This document shows positions 7,827 to 18,121 of a stretch of 64,000 nucleotides of DNA, piece after piece. Where the stretch lies: assembly GCF_014636935.1 (NCBI RefSeq), contig NZ_BMES01000002.1, forward strand, positions 310,001 to 374,000. Reading direction: 5' to 3'. The position numbers were made by a program, and so were the translations under genes. The notes beneath the pieces were generated by a model, which saw only the letters and a program-made list of their open reading frames with translations, made no database searches and was not told the origin of the DNA. How positions within the stretch are numbered: position 1 is the stretch's first letter; each line of letters starts with the position of its first letter. Origin of the DNA: Alsobacter metallidurans (GTDB lineage Bacteria; Pseudomonadota; Alphaproteobacteria; Rhizobiales; Beijerinckiaceae).

Positions 7827-9092
7827 TCAAGGCAACTGCGCATCGCGAGGAGCCGGAGGACGAGCGACGGCCGGAATATAGTCCTCAAAATCCTCGTCGT
7901 CGAAGAAGACCGTGCGGCCCAGTTCCGCCGAACGATACAGCGCCATCAACATGCGCACAACTTCGACGCCGTCGACGAAAGTCTCCATCGGGGCAACTCC
8001 CTTTCGGAAGGCCTCGACGAAATGGCGGTTTTCAAGCGTGTAGCCGTAGACTCCGGCTTCATCCTCGAGCACGGGCATCAGGCCCTGTTCGGCGTTCTGT
8101 TTCTCGACAAGGTCTTCGCCGGCGTTACCCGTGACCGCGCGCGACATGAACACCTTGAGGCCGGAGCCAAGGGAATTGAACTCCATGGCGTATTCCGGAC
8201 CCAGCAATTCCAGCGTGATGCGCAGGCCGGCGCCCACATAGGCCCAGGACGTCGTCGCCTCGATGATCAGTTCATTCCCTTCGGCGTCCTGGAGGGTGAT
8301 GAGCCCGCGGGCGAAGTCCTCCGCCGGGCGGCGGCCATAGTCCACTCCGGCGCCCATCGAAGCCTTCAGGCGCTCCGCATAGGCCGGCCGCGTCCATTTC
8401 AGGTTCGCCACCGTGGCGCTCGCCGAAACGAGCTTCAGCGCGTCGCGCGGTTCTCCCGGCGCGGCGAGCATGAAGCGGGCGACCTCCACGCTGTGGCACA
8501 TCATGTCGGACAGCACGCCGCCGCCCTGCAACTCACCCCGCCAGAACCAGGGCTCGTGCGGGCCGCTATGCTCCTCGGTGGCACGGGCGATATAGGGGCG
8601 GCCGGTCGTCGGCACAGCCCGCCGCCAGATGATGTCGCGCCCTCGCAGAACGGCAGTCGAGAACAGCTGGTTCTCCAGGTAGCCGTGCAGCAACCCGCAA
8701 TCCTCGATCAGGGCGAGCATACGCCGCGCCTCGCGCAGGGTTCGGGCCAGGGGCTTCTCGCAGGCCACGGCCCGAAGTCCCGTCGCGCCCTGCTTCACAA
8801 GGCGGTGGATTTCGGTCATGGCCTCGATGCGGGCGTGGTTGGGATTGACCAGCCACACGGCGTCCACCTGGCCGGAGGTGAGCATCTCCTCGATGCTCGG
8901 GAACGCGACGCAGGCGCCGAGTTCCTGCTCGCGCGCCTTGGCCGCGAAGGCGTCCCGCCGTCCGGGGCTGGGGGCGTAGACTCCCGTGACCTCCACGTTG
9001 CGGACGCCCACCAGAGACGCGAGATGGAAATTCGCCATGAACCCGGCTCCGATGAAGCCGATCCGGAGCGTGGGAAGCTGCTCGCGTGACAC
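7827..9092 (-). CDS. Gfo/Idh/MocA-family NAD(P)-dependent oxidoreductase
   Basis: This 421-residue enzyme has an N-terminal Rossmann fold with GFIGAGFMA (12-20) for NAD(P) binding and the family signature CEKP (111-114), whose Lys113 is the usual catalytic residue. A C-terminal alpha/beta domain follows, with LSDMMCHSVEV around the substrate site. Members oxidise or reduce sugars, inositols and related polyols. Start is GTG 9092 behind GAGGAGA. It is the last gene of the leftward operon, 46 bases after the second ABC permease, so it probably acts on the imported compound or a product of it. The substrate cannot be read from sequence. Its presence hints at a sugar-containing or opine-like ligand rather than a simple peptide. 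Confidence 0.85.
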   Translation of the reverse strand: MSREQLPTLRIGFIGAGFMANFHLASLVGVRNVEVTGVYAPSPGRRDAFAAKAREQELGACVAFPSIEEMLTSGQVDAVWLVNPNHARIEAMTEIHRLVKQGATGLRAVACEKPLARTLREARRMLALIEDCGLLHGYLENQLFSTAVLRGRDIIWRRAVPTTGRPYIARATEEHSGPHEPWFWRGELQGGGVLSDMMCHSVEVARFMLAAPGEPRDALKLVSASATVANLKWTRPAYAERLKASMGAGVDYGRRPAEDFARGLITLQDAEGNELIIEATTSWAYVGAGLRITLELLGPEYAMEFNSLGSGLKVFMSRAVTGNAGEDLVEKQNAEQGLMPVLEDEAGVYGYTLENRHFVEAFRKGVAPMETFVDGVEVVRMLMALYRSAELGRTVFFDDEDFEDYIPAVARPPAPRDAQLP

Positions 9093-9138
9093 CGTCGTCT
9101 TCTCCTCTGTGCGTTGTCCGGCGGCCGTGGATCGGCGT

Positions 9139-10014
9139 TCAGTCCTGCGGGTTCAGGGCGTCGTTCAAGGCGTCGCCGAGCATGTTGAACCCGATCACGA
9201 CGACCACGATCGCCAACCCCGGCCAGACCGCCATCCAGGGCGCCTCGACCAGGAACTGCCGAGCCGAGTCGAGCATGCTCCCCCAGGACGGCGCTGGCGG
9301 AAGCTGGCCGAGGCCGAGGAATGCGAGGCTGGCCTCGGCCAGAACCGCGATGGCGGTCGTCAGCGCCGCCTGCACAATGATCGGCGGCAAGATGTTCGGC
9401 AGGATATAGGCGGTCAGGATCTTGGGGTGGGACAGCCCGACGGACCACGCCGCGCTGACGTAATCCTCCTGCCGCACGGCCAGCGTCTGCCCTCGCGCGA
9501 GCCGGACGAAGACTGGCATCGCCGAGATGCCGATGGCGATCATGGCGTTTTGCAGACTCGGGCCGAGAAACGCGGCGAGCGCGATGGCCAGCACCAGAAA
9601 CGGGCAGGCCAGCAGGGCGTCGGTCAAACGCGAGATCACGATGTCGGCGACGCCGCCGAAATAGCCTGCGATCATGCCGAACGGCAGGCCGATCACCAGC
9701 GCGATGCCGACGGACAGGAAGCCTGCCGCCAGAGACGCGCGCGCGCCGTAGATCACGCGCGACAGCACGTCCCGTCCGAGATCGTCCGTTCCGAACCAAT
9801 GCGCCGCCGAAGGCGCCTGCCGAATGGCCATCCAGTCGGAGGCGTTCGGATCATAGGGCGCCAACGCGGGCGCGAGCAGGGCGGCGAGCACGAAACCGAA
9901 GATGATGAAGCCGCCCAGAATGGCGGCGGGCTCACGGATGAGGCGCCCGGCGGCGGTCTTGCGTCCCAACCAGCCTCGGCCGACGGACGCCGCGGCGACC
10001 TCCGGTGCGCTCAT
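9139..10014 (-). CDS. Peptide-type ABC transporter permease (DppC-like)
   Basis: The 291-residue inner-membrane protein has about six hydrophobic segments. Its N-terminal sequence DPNASDW and GTDDLGRDVLSRVIYGARASL are hallmarks of the DppC/OppC subunit, and it carries an EAA-type coupling loop (ARGQTLAVRQEDYVSAA). ATG 10014 overlaps the stop of the upstream permease by four bases (ATGA), so the two are translationally coupled. An in-frame ORF extends upstream, but that region belongs to the neighbour gene. It pairs with the DppB-like permease and the double ATPase encoded on the other arm. Confidence 0.9.
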   Translation of the reverse strand: MSAPEVAAASVGRGWLGRKTAAGRLIREPAAILGGFIIFGFVLAALLAPALAPYDPNASDWMAIRQAPSAAHWFGTDDLGRDVLSRVIYGARASLAAGFLSVGIALVIGLPFGMIAGYFGGVADIVISRLTDALLACPFLVLAIALAAFLGPSLQNAMIAIGISAMPVFVRLARGQTLAVRQEDYVSAAWSVGLSHPKILTAYILPNILPPIIVQAALTTAIAVLAEASLAFLGLGQLPPAPSWGSMLDSARQFLVEAPWMAVWPGLAIVVVVIGFNMLGDALNDALNPQD

Positions 10015-10952
10015 GTGCGGATCCTGGGGTTCAGGGCCGCATAGGCGAGATCCGCCAGGAGGCTCAGGAGGAGAAAGAACGCGGCCGCGCACATCACCAC
10101 GGCCTGAACCACCGCGTAATCACGGCCGAACACGCCGTCGACGATCATTTTGCCGAAACCCGGGATGCCGAACACCTGCTCGGTCAGCACGGCGCCCGAG
10201 AGAAGCTGGCCGAGTTGGAGCGTCGCCAGCGTGACCACGGGAATGAGGCCGTTCCGAAGGGCGTGCCGGACCACCACCGTGCGCTCGGGAAGCCCTTTCG
10301 CCCTTGCGGTTCGCACGAAGTCCTGGCGCAGGACCGTCAGCATCGAGCTTCGCGTGTGGCGCATGATGATGGCCGCCGACGACGAGCCCAGCACGATGCT
10401 GGGCAGCAGCATGGTCTTGAGGTTGCCCCAGGGACTCTCGAAAAAGGGCGTGTAACCTCCCGACGGCAGCAAGCCCATCGTGACCGAAAACAGGAGGATC
10501 AGCATGATCCCGAACCAGAAGCTCGGGATGGAAAGGCCGGCCAGCCCGAGCACGCCGACGAGGTAGTCCACGATCGTGCCGCGGTTCAGCGCCGCCGCGA
10601 CGCCGGCCGGCACCCCGATCCCCAACGCAATGAGCATGGACAGAATCGAGAGCTCAATGGTGACCGGAAGCTTGTCGGCCACCATCGCGCCGATCGGCAG
10701 GCCGGTGCGCACCGAGGTCCCCAGGTCGCCCGACGCGAAGGCCTTCAGCCAGATCCAGTACTGGACCAGCAAGGGCTGGTCGAACTGGTACTTCTGACGA
10801 AGAAACGCGATGACCTCCGGGCTGCGGTCCTCGCCCGCGAGGGCCAAGGCCGGATCGCCCGGCAGCAGCTTCTGCAAGCCGAAGACGAGCACCGAGACCA
10901 GGAGCAGGGTGGGGATCGCCACCGCGAGCCTGCCGGCCAGGAATCGCAACAT
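10011..10952 (-). CDS. Peptide-type ABC transporter permease (DppB-like)
   Basis: The 313-residue membrane protein opens with MLRFLAGRLAVAIPTLLLVS, as in DppB/OppB permeases. It includes LLPGDPALAL, the conserved periplasmic Asp/Pro region, and an EAA loop near DFVRTARAKGLPERTVVVRHALRN. Length and motif order match the family. It lies between the substrate-binding protein gene (51 bases upstream) and the DppC-like gene (4-base overlap). It forms the heteromeric membrane channel of the uptake system. Confidence 0.9.
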   Translation of the reverse strand: MLRFLAGRLAVAIPTLLLVSVLVFGLQKLLPGDPALALAGEDRSPEVIAFLRQKYQFDQPLLVQYWIWLKAFASGDLGTSVRTGLPIGAMVADKLPVTIELSILSMLIALGIGVPAGVAAALNRGTIVDYLVGVLGLAGLSIPSFWFGIMLILLFSVTMGLLPSGGYTPFFESPWGNLKTMLLPSIVLGSSSAAIIMRHTRSSMLTVLRQDFVRTARAKGLPERTVVVRHALRNGLIPVVTLATLQLGQLLSGAVLTEQVFGIPGFGKMIVDGVFGRDYAVVQAVVMCAAAFFLLLSLLADLAYAALNPRIRT

Positions 10953-10975
10953 CTCGGATCCTTGGAAACGGAAGC

Positions 10976-10997
10976 GGGGCGGCCTCGTGGCCGCCCC
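10976..10997 (-). terminator. Strong intergenic stem-loop between the binding-protein and permease genes
   Basis: A perfect 9-bp GC stem (10976-10984 with 10989-10997) with loop TCGT sits between the two genes and has no T tract. Such stems commonly protect or partly terminate the transcript so that the binding protein is made in excess over the permeases. The regulatory role is inferred from position. Confidence 0.55.
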
Positions 10998-11003
10998 GGC
11001 GCA

Positions 11004-12512
11004 TCAGGAGGCGGGCTTGACGCCCTTCAGGCGCAACAGTCCGTCCGGGTACACGACGACGCCGTCCACCTTGGCGCGCGCGGCGAAGAACCAGTTGGGG
11101 TGGTAGATCGGGATGGTCGGGAGATCGGCCAGGTAGATGCCAGTCGCCTTGTCGTAAAGCTGCTTGCGCTTAGCGATGTCGCCCTCGGCCCGCGCAGCGT
11201 TGAGCACTCCCTCCAGGTCCTTGTTGCAGTATTTGTTGAAGTTCTGGCCGCCATTGCAGGCGAAGAACGCGTAGAGCGTCGGGTCCGGATCGGCGCGGCC
11301 GCTCCAGTTTCCGATGTACATCTCGAAATTGCCCGCCAGGTAGCGCTGAATCGCGGTGGCGGTTTCGAGCGGCAGGAGCTTCACGTCGAAGCCCGCCTCC
11401 TTGGCCATCGACTGGACGATCTGCGCCACGCGCGCGTCCGTAAGGGCGTTCTCAAAGGTAATCTCGACTGGAACCGTCGTCGCCCCAACTTCGGCCATCA
11501 GCTTCTTCGCGGCCGCAACGTCGCGCGCGGGCGCTGGATGGCTTTTGGGATAGAATGGGTCCGAGGGCGGGATCATCTGGTTGTCGGCCGTATACTCGCC
11601 GTTGAACGCGACCCTGTTGATGACGTTGCGGTCGATCGACAGCTCGAAGGCCCGGCGCAGGCGCGCGTCCTTCTGCAATGGCGAATTCGCCTTCTCGGGC
11701 TCGCCGACCTTGACCATCAGGTGAGAGACCGCGAGCCCGGGCGCGCTGTGCAGCTTCAGGTTCTTGTCGTCGCGAACGGTCTTGAGGTCGGTCGGCGCGA
11801 TGCGCTCGGCGATATCCAGGTCCCCGGCCCGCACGCGCGCCAGCCGGACGGTGGAGTCCGGGATGTAGGAATAGAGGACCTCGTCGTAGCCGTAGCGGGC
11901 CGCATCCCAGTAGGAGGCGTCCTTCTGCAGCCGGATCAGATCGCGCGACTTGCGTTCGACGAACTTGTACGGGCCGACGCAGACGGGATTAGCGGAGAAG
12001 TCCTCTTTGGCCCCGGCGACCGGCGACACCATCATGCCGGCCCGGTCGCTCAGCACCGAAAGTAGCGGCGCGAAAGGCTCCTTGAGGTTGAGCCGGACCT
12101 GGTCCGGCGCCAGCACGTCCACGGACGCGACCGCAGCCAGTTCGGCCTTCCGGCGCGAATCCTTCATGGTCTGCATGCGGTCGATGTTGAACTTCACCGC
12201 CGCCGCGTCGAAGGGCGTTCCATCCTGAAAGGAAACGCCCTTGCGCAACGTGAACACGACCGACTTCTGGTCGTCCGCGAAGGTCCATTTCTCGGCGAGC
12301 TGAGGAACGATGCTCAAATCCTGCCCAATGTCGACGAGCTTGTCGCACATCGCGGCGAAAACGAAACGGCCGATATAGGTGCCGCTCGTGGCCGGGTCGA
12401 GCGCGTCGGGATCGTCCTGGATGCCGACCCGCAAGGTTGTCGCATGGGCGCTTGAGAGAGCGAGGAGCGGCGCCACCGCTAAGGCTGCGAACAGGGACCG
12501 GCGCAAGCGCAT
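11004..12512 (-). CDS. ABC transporter extracellular solute-binding protein family 5 (DppA/OppA-like)
   Basis: The protein is 502 residues from ATG 12512, chosen for GGGAGGAA 7-8 bases upstream; the frame stays open to 12536. A signal peptide (1-24, ending SSAHA) precedes a mature N-terminus TTLRVGIQDDPDALDP, diagnostic of SBP_bac_5 proteins. The body includes TFADDQKSVVFTLRKGVSFQDG and YLADLPTIPIYHP, also typical. It should capture a peptide or similar ligand in the periplasm and deliver it to the DppBC-like permeases. It is the first gene of the leftward operon, divergent from the ROK regulator. The neighbouring gamma-glutamyltransferase suggests a gamma-glutamyl ligand, which is inference. 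Confidence 0.9.
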   Translation of the reverse strand: MRLRRSLFAALAVAPLLALSSAHATTLRVGIQDDPDALDPATSGTYIGRFVFAAMCDKLVDIGQDLSIVPQLAEKWTFADDQKSVVFTLRKGVSFQDGTPFDAAAVKFNIDRMQTMKDSRRKAELAAVASVDVLAPDQVRLNLKEPFAPLLSVLSDRAGMMVSPVAGAKEDFSANPVCVGPYKFVERKSRDLIRLQKDASYWDAARYGYDEVLYSYIPDSTVRLARVRAGDLDIAERIAPTDLKTVRDDKNLKLHSAPGLAVSHLMVKVGEPEKANSPLQKDARLRRAFELSIDRNVINRVAFNGEYTADNQMIPPSDPFYPKSHPAPARDVAAAKKLMAEVGATTVPVEITFENALTDARVAQIVQSMAKEAGFDVKLLPLETATAIQRYLAGNFEMYIGNWSGRADPDPTLYAFFACNGGQNFNKYCNKDLEGVLNAARAEGDIAKRKQLYDKATGIYLADLPTIPIYHPNWFFAARAKVDGVVVYPDGLLRLKGVKPAS

Positions 12513-12586
12513 GAGATTGTTCCTCCCGTCCGCCATGTTGGACGTCGGCGGTCGTCTTTCGATGTGTTATGGATGCATGCGTGAGG

Positions 12587-12600
12587 TCCTTTGTAAAGGA
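12587..12600. promoter_or_regulatory. Perfect palindrome, candidate operator of the divergent uptake locus
   Basis: TCCTTTGTAAAGGA has two 6-base arms around a GT centre. It lies in the 213-base interval between the divergent starts of the binding-protein gene (12512) and the ROK regulator gene (12726). ROK regulators usually bind inverted repeats near their own promoter. A TTGACA at 12668-12673 could be the -35 of the rightward promoter, but I see no good -10 partner. Role inferred. Confidence 0.45.
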
Positions 12601-12725
12601 GCCTGACGAATGTAGATCTTAGGGCGTCTCGCAACGGCAGTAGCGAGGCTTGCGGGCAAGCTCTAGGTTGACATCGCAAGGCGATCAGTTCCAGTTTGTC
12701 CGTCACCTTGACGAATTGGGTTCGC

Positions 12726-13934
12726 ATGACAGACGCGATCACAACACCGCTGGCGCGCCAAATGTCGGTTCGCGCGGTTATGGAGGCGCTGATGCGGTCC
12801 GGCCCGATCTCGCGGGCCGAATTGGCGCGCGCCACGGGCTTGTCGAAGCAGACGGCGTCCGAAGTGGTCCGCGATCTGGAGGCGAATGGCTGGATCCGTG
12901 AACGGGGCCAGACACAGGGCCTCGTCGGGCGCAGCGCCACGACCTATGAACTAGACGCCGGACGCGCCTATGTGCTGGGCGTCGATCTTGGTGGCACCAA
13001 GGTGCACGTGGCGCTCGCCGACCTGTCCGGCGCCATCGCGGCGGAGGAAGTGGACGCGACGGACCGGCGTGGCGGCCATCATGTCATCGAGCAGATTGCG
13101 GCGCTCACCCGCAGCGCGGCGGCTCGCGCCGGAGCCGACCCTCGACGGATCCGTTACGGCGCCATGGGCAGCCCCGGCGTGTTCCAGCCCGGGTCCGGCC
13201 GCATCATCATCGCACCCAACATCCCGGACCTGGACCAGATCGACGTCGTCAAGGCCCTGCGCGTATCGCTGGGCTTCGGCGTCGCGGTCGAGAACGACGT
13301 CAATCTGGCGGCGGTGGGCGAGCGCTGGCGGGGATGCTGCCGGGAGGCCGCCACTTTTGCGTTCGTGGCGCTCGGCACGGGCATCGGCATGGGTCTGATG
13401 GCCGACGGCAAGCTCATCCGCGGCGCTCGCGGGGCGGCGGGCGAGATCGCGTACCTACCCCTGGGCGGCGACCCCTTCGACTCGCGCGGGTATCGCCTGG
13501 GCACGCTGGAGAACGCCATCGGGAGCGTCGCCATCATGGAGCGCTATCGGGGCCTGGGCGGACAGGGCGCCGAGGACGTGCGTGGCGTTTTCGATCGCCT
13601 GGTCGACGGCGACGCGGCGGCGCGAACCACGATGGACGAGGTGGCCCGCGTGCTCGCGCAGGCCCTCATGGCCATCCGGGCCATTCTGGACCCGGAGCTG
13701 GTTGTGCTGGGTGGCAGCATCGGAGCGCGACCGGAACTGGTGGAGCGCGTGCGCGCGCTTCTGAACGGGTTCATGGCGGAGCCGCTTCGGGTCGAGGCCA
13801 GCCCGTTGGGCGGCCGCGCCGCGCTGATGGGCGCGGTGGGAACGGCCCTGTCCACCCTGTACGACTCGGTTTTCGGGATGACGGACCTTCCTGGGGAGCA
13901 GGCGCGGACCGCCGGCGTCGAAACGGCGGCCTGA
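12726..13934 (+). CDS. ROK-family transcriptional regulator
   Basis: The 402-residue protein starts at ATG 12726; an upstream in-frame TTG is unlikely. Residues about 20-60 form a winged helix-turn-helix (GPISRAELARATGLSKQTASEVV). A ROK sugar-kinase-like domain follows, with the phosphate loop VDLGGTKVHVA (86-96) and ENDVNLAAVGE containing the usual catalytic Asp. The family's zinc site (His plus a CxCGxxGC cluster after GAxGxAGEI) is replaced by GEIAYLPLGGDPFDSRG without Cys, so kinase activity is doubtful and a sensor role is favoured. It is divergent from the transporter operon and 18 bases ahead of the gamma-glutamyltransferase gene. It is the likely local repressor. Confidence 0.85.
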   Translation: MTDAITTPLARQMSVRAVMEALMRSGPISRAELARATGLSKQTASEVVRDLEANGWIRERGQTQGLVGRSATTYELDAGRAYVLGVDLGGTKVHVALADLSGAIAAEEVDATDRRGGHHVIEQIAALTRSAAARAGADPRRIRYGAMGSPGVFQPGSGRIIIAPNIPDLDQIDVVKALRVSLGFGVAVENDVNLAAVGERWRGCCREAATFAFVALGTGIGMGLMADGKLIRGARGAAGEIAYLPLGGDPFDSRGYRLGTLENAIGSVAIMERYRGLGGQGAEDVRGVFDRLVDGDAAARTTMDEVARVLAQALMAIRAILDPELVVLGGSIGARPELVERVRALLNGFMAEPLRVEASPLGGRAALMGAVGTALSTLYDSVFGMTDLPGEQARTAGVETAA

Positions 13935-13952
13935 TCAGGCGGAGCAACGACC

Positions 13953-15536
13953 ATGCGCGATTTCATGAAGCCGGGCCGGTCCGTGGCCATCGCCGAGAAC
14001 GGCATGGCGGCGACGTCGCATCCGGCCGCCACGCTGGCCGCGCTGGAGATCCTGAAGGCCGGCGGCAACGCCTTCGACGCCGCGATTGCGGCGGTCGCCC
14101 TGCAGGGCGTCATCGATCCGCACATGACGGGGATCGGCGGCGACTGCTTCGTCATGTTCAAGCCCGCGGGCGGCGCCCCTGTCGCGCTCAACGGTTCGGG
14201 CCGGGCGCCCGGCCGGGCGGACGCCGCATGGTTCCTCGATCGCGACATGGACGTAATCCCGGACGGGTCGGCCCATGCGGTCACGATCCCCGGCGCCGTC
14301 GACGCCTGGCTCCGCCTCTCGGCCGACCATGGCCGCATGAGCATCGGCGAGGTCTTCGCTCCGGCCATCGCGGCCGCCGAGAACGGCTACGTTGTGACGC
14401 CGCGCGTGGCGCTCGACTGGGCGCGATACGCCGGCCGGGTCGCGGCCCACGCGGCGGCGGCCGAGATGTTTCTGCCCGGCGGGCAGGCTCCCGTCGCGGG
14501 CGACAGGATGGCCGCCCCGGCCTTGGGCGGAACCCTGCGCCGGATCGCCCGGGAGGGCCGCTCCGCATTCTACGAAGGCGAGGCGGCGGAGGAAATGACC
14601 GCCGTGCTGAACGCCGCTGGCGGCCTCCACGCAGCCGAAGACTTCGCCGCGCAGGTCTCCGACTATGGCGAACCGATCCGCGCCGCCTATCGCGGCTACG
14701 ACCTGCTGGAATGTCCGCCGAACGGCCAGGGCCTCGCGGCCCTGCTGATCACCCGCATTCTGGACGGGTTCGATCTCGCGGGTTCGGCCCTGAGCGAGGC
14801 CGACCGTATCCACCTTCTGGCGGAAGCCACCAAGGCGGCCTACGGATGGCGCGATCTGCTGGTCGCTGACCCGGCGCATCATCGCGTCGACATCGCCGAG
14901 ATCCTGTCGGAGCGCTCGATCGCGCGCCTGCGGGCATGCATCAAGCTGGACCGGGCCGCCGAGGCCGGCGCCTTCGACGGTCCGGCCCACCGTGACACGG
15001 TCTTCGTCACCGTGGTCGACCGGGACCGCAACGCGGTCTCCTTCATCAACTCCCTGTTCTTCGCCTTCGGCAGCAGCATTTACGCTCCCCGGTCGGGCGT
15101 CCTACTGCAGAACCGGGGCGCGGGCTTCAGGCTGGACCCCACGCACCCCAACTGCATCGCGCCGGGCAAACGGCCGATGCACACCATCATCCCCGGCATG
15201 CTGATGCGCGACGGCGAGGGCGTGATGTCCTTCGGCGTCATGGGCGGACAGTATCAGGCCGCCGGTCACGCCCACATCGTCTCGCGCGTGGTCGATTTCG
15301 GGGATGATCCGCAGAGCGCCTCCGACCGGCCCCGGAGCTTCTGCTTCGACGGCGTGCTGTCGCTGGAGCCCACGATCCCGGACGCCGTGCGGGCGGATCT
15401 GGCCGCGCGCGGGCACAAAACCGCATGGGCCGACGAACCGCTGGGCGGGTGCCAGGCCATCTGGATCGACCATCGCAGGGGCGTGCTTCTCGGCGGCACG
15501 GACCACCGCAAGGACGGCGTCGCGCTCGGCTATTGA
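13953..15536 (+). CDS. Gamma-glutamyltransferase-family Ntn hydrolase
   Basis: This 527-residue protein matches the gamma-glutamyltranspeptidase fold: [11 protein letters not shown] near residue 38, MTGIGGDCF (58-66), CPPNGQG (254-260), and the autocatalytic cleavage site [13 protein letters not shown] with nucleophile Thr349. [14 protein letters not shown] replaces the common THLSVVDADGNAVSL. Such enzymes split gamma-glutamyl bonds in glutathione or related amides. No signal peptide is present, so it is predicted cytoplasmic, acting after uptake. GGAG precedes ATG. It lies between the ROK regulator and the double ATPase, in the same rightward unit. Acyl-donor specificity is unknown; distant members act as cephalosporin acylases or simple amidohydrolases. 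Confidence 0.85.
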   Translation: MRDFMKPGRSVAIAENGMAATSHPAATLAALEILKAGGNAFDAAIAAVALQGVIDPHMTGIGGDCFVMFKPAGGAPVALNGSGRAPGRADAAWFLDRDMDVIPDGSAHAVTIPGAVDAWLRLSADHGRMSIGEVFAPAIAAAENGYVVTPRVALDWARYAGRVAAHAAAAEMFLPGGQAPVAGDRMAAPALGGTLRRIAREGRSAFYEGEAAEEMTAVLNAAGGLHAAEDFAAQVSDYGEPIRAAYRGYDLLECPPNGQGLAALLITRILDGFDLAGSALSEADRIHLLAEATKAAYGWRDLLVADPAHHRVDIAEILSERSIARLRACIKLDRAAEAGAFDGPAHRDTVFVTVVDRDRNAVSFINSLFFAFGSSIYAPRSGVLLQNRGAGFRLDPTHPNCIAPGKRPMHTIIPGMLMRDGEGVMSFGVMGGQYQAAGHAHIVSRVVDFGDDPQSASDRPRSFCFDGVLSLEPTIPDAVRADLAARGHKTAWADEPLGGCQAIWIDHRRGVLLGGTDHRKDGVALGY

Positions 15537-15563
15537 GCCTGTCGAGCCCAAGGAGTGCATCGC

Positions 15564-17171
<1,608 letters not shown>

Positions 17172-18002
17172 AGTCGGAGTGGTGCATTCGTAAAGCCGAC
17201 CAAGCCACTGTTTTGGGGCTGCTCTTGCGTCATAGTAGCATCTAAGGCTTTCGCTCCACCACCCCAAGCGGCGGATCGCAGCAGCACTCAGCTGCAAACC
17301 ACGCGCGAGTGTGAGATCGGCTTGGCGAACGAAAGTAAAGCGCGATTTGAAAAGCGCTAAATCGGAAAAATTCGTGGGCCGGATTACCGCCGCACGTGCG
17401 CAGGAGCACCGGGAGGACCCAAAGGGATCGGGCGCGAAGGGCGAGCGCGAGCGCAGCGCGGGGCGTGGGCGGGCGCGGGCGTGGTTGCCCGCGTCATTGC
17501 GCACGCGTGAGCCCGTGCCAATGTACGGGCCTCCCTGTAGCTAGCCCACTTGGTCGCCCCGACCTGGCGTCAGGGGCTGGGCGCGGTGGCTATGTGCTGA
17601 GGGTCGAGGCGACGGTAGACGGTCCAACCACCGTGCGTGGCCTCGTCCTCCTGCTAGGCGAAGAAGCGAGCCTCGGCTGCTCTGACACAAAGGATTGCAT
17701 GCTCCGCGCCTCCGCAGCATCAAACCGGACGAGATGTCGGCGTGACGCCGACACTCGCCGGTCAGACGCGTAGGGAACGCCCACCATGCGTTCCCGATGC
17801 GCGGCCAGTTGAAGGGAGGCATTAGGCGCGAGCGGTTGAGGTCGAGCCAGTCCGGTTGATGCTCGCCCTACAGCCCCAATCCAACTCCCGTCTAGCGGGC
17901 CCAAAGTACCCGCGCGCATACGCGAGCTGGACTGCGTCAGTTGTTCGAAGCCTTATGGGACATTTACTGCAGTGGCTGTGCAAACAGTCCCCTTAGGGGA
18001 AC
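17172..18002. other. Gene-poor stretch at the left side of the integrative element
   Basis: About 830 bases hold no gene I can support. ORFs of 93-109 codons on the minus strand (17541-17822, 17590-17919) overlap each other in different frames and show no domain. Around 17339-17366 there is a small mixed repeat (GCGCGATTT then GCGCTAAATCG). The stretch could contain the left junction of the element next to tRNA-Ser, but I found no copy of the tRNA 3' end. Confidence 0.4.
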
Positions 18003-18022
18003 CCCCGGTCTTCCAACCGGGG
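18003..18022. repeat. Hairpin with 7-bp arms beside the repeat array
   Basis: CCCCGGT (18003-18009) and ACCGGGG (18016-18022) form a stem with a CTTCCA loop. A second small inverted repeat, GTCCCC/GGGGAAC, lies just left (17987-18001). Together with the TTGGAA array they make a compact structured region past the end of the RepA-like gene. It could serve as terminator or as part of an origin. Confidence 0.5.
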
Positions 18023-18067
18023 TGTTCCAACGCCCCCGGGGTATAAGGGGTGTGTGTGGACAGGGTG

Positions 18068-18118
18068 TCGGAACGGGGTTGGAAGGGTGTTGGAATAGAG
18101 GTTGGAAGGGCGTTGGAA
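18068..18118 (+). repeat. Helically phased TTGGAA array (iteron-like)
   Basis: TTGGAA occurs at 18079, 18090, 18102 and 18113, preceded by TCGGAA at 18068, giving spacings of 11, 11, 12 and 11 bases. Two inverted copies (TTCCAA) lie at 18011 and 18025. The copies fall on one helix face and end 4 bases before the stop codon of the RepA-like gene. This is what an iteron cluster or cooperative protein-binding site looks like; function is inferred. Confidence 0.6.
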
Positions 18119-18121
18119 GCG

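Noticed and set aside
10005-12065. Plus-strand ORF of 686 codons opposite the ABC transporter genes
   Set aside because: It is a shadow of the DppB-like permease and binding-protein genes; composition is the typical Arg/His/Asp-rich antisense pattern.
17590-17919. 109-codon minus-strand ORF in the gene-poor region
   Set aside because: It overlaps another similar-sized ORF in a different frame, lacks a ribosome site and shows no domain.
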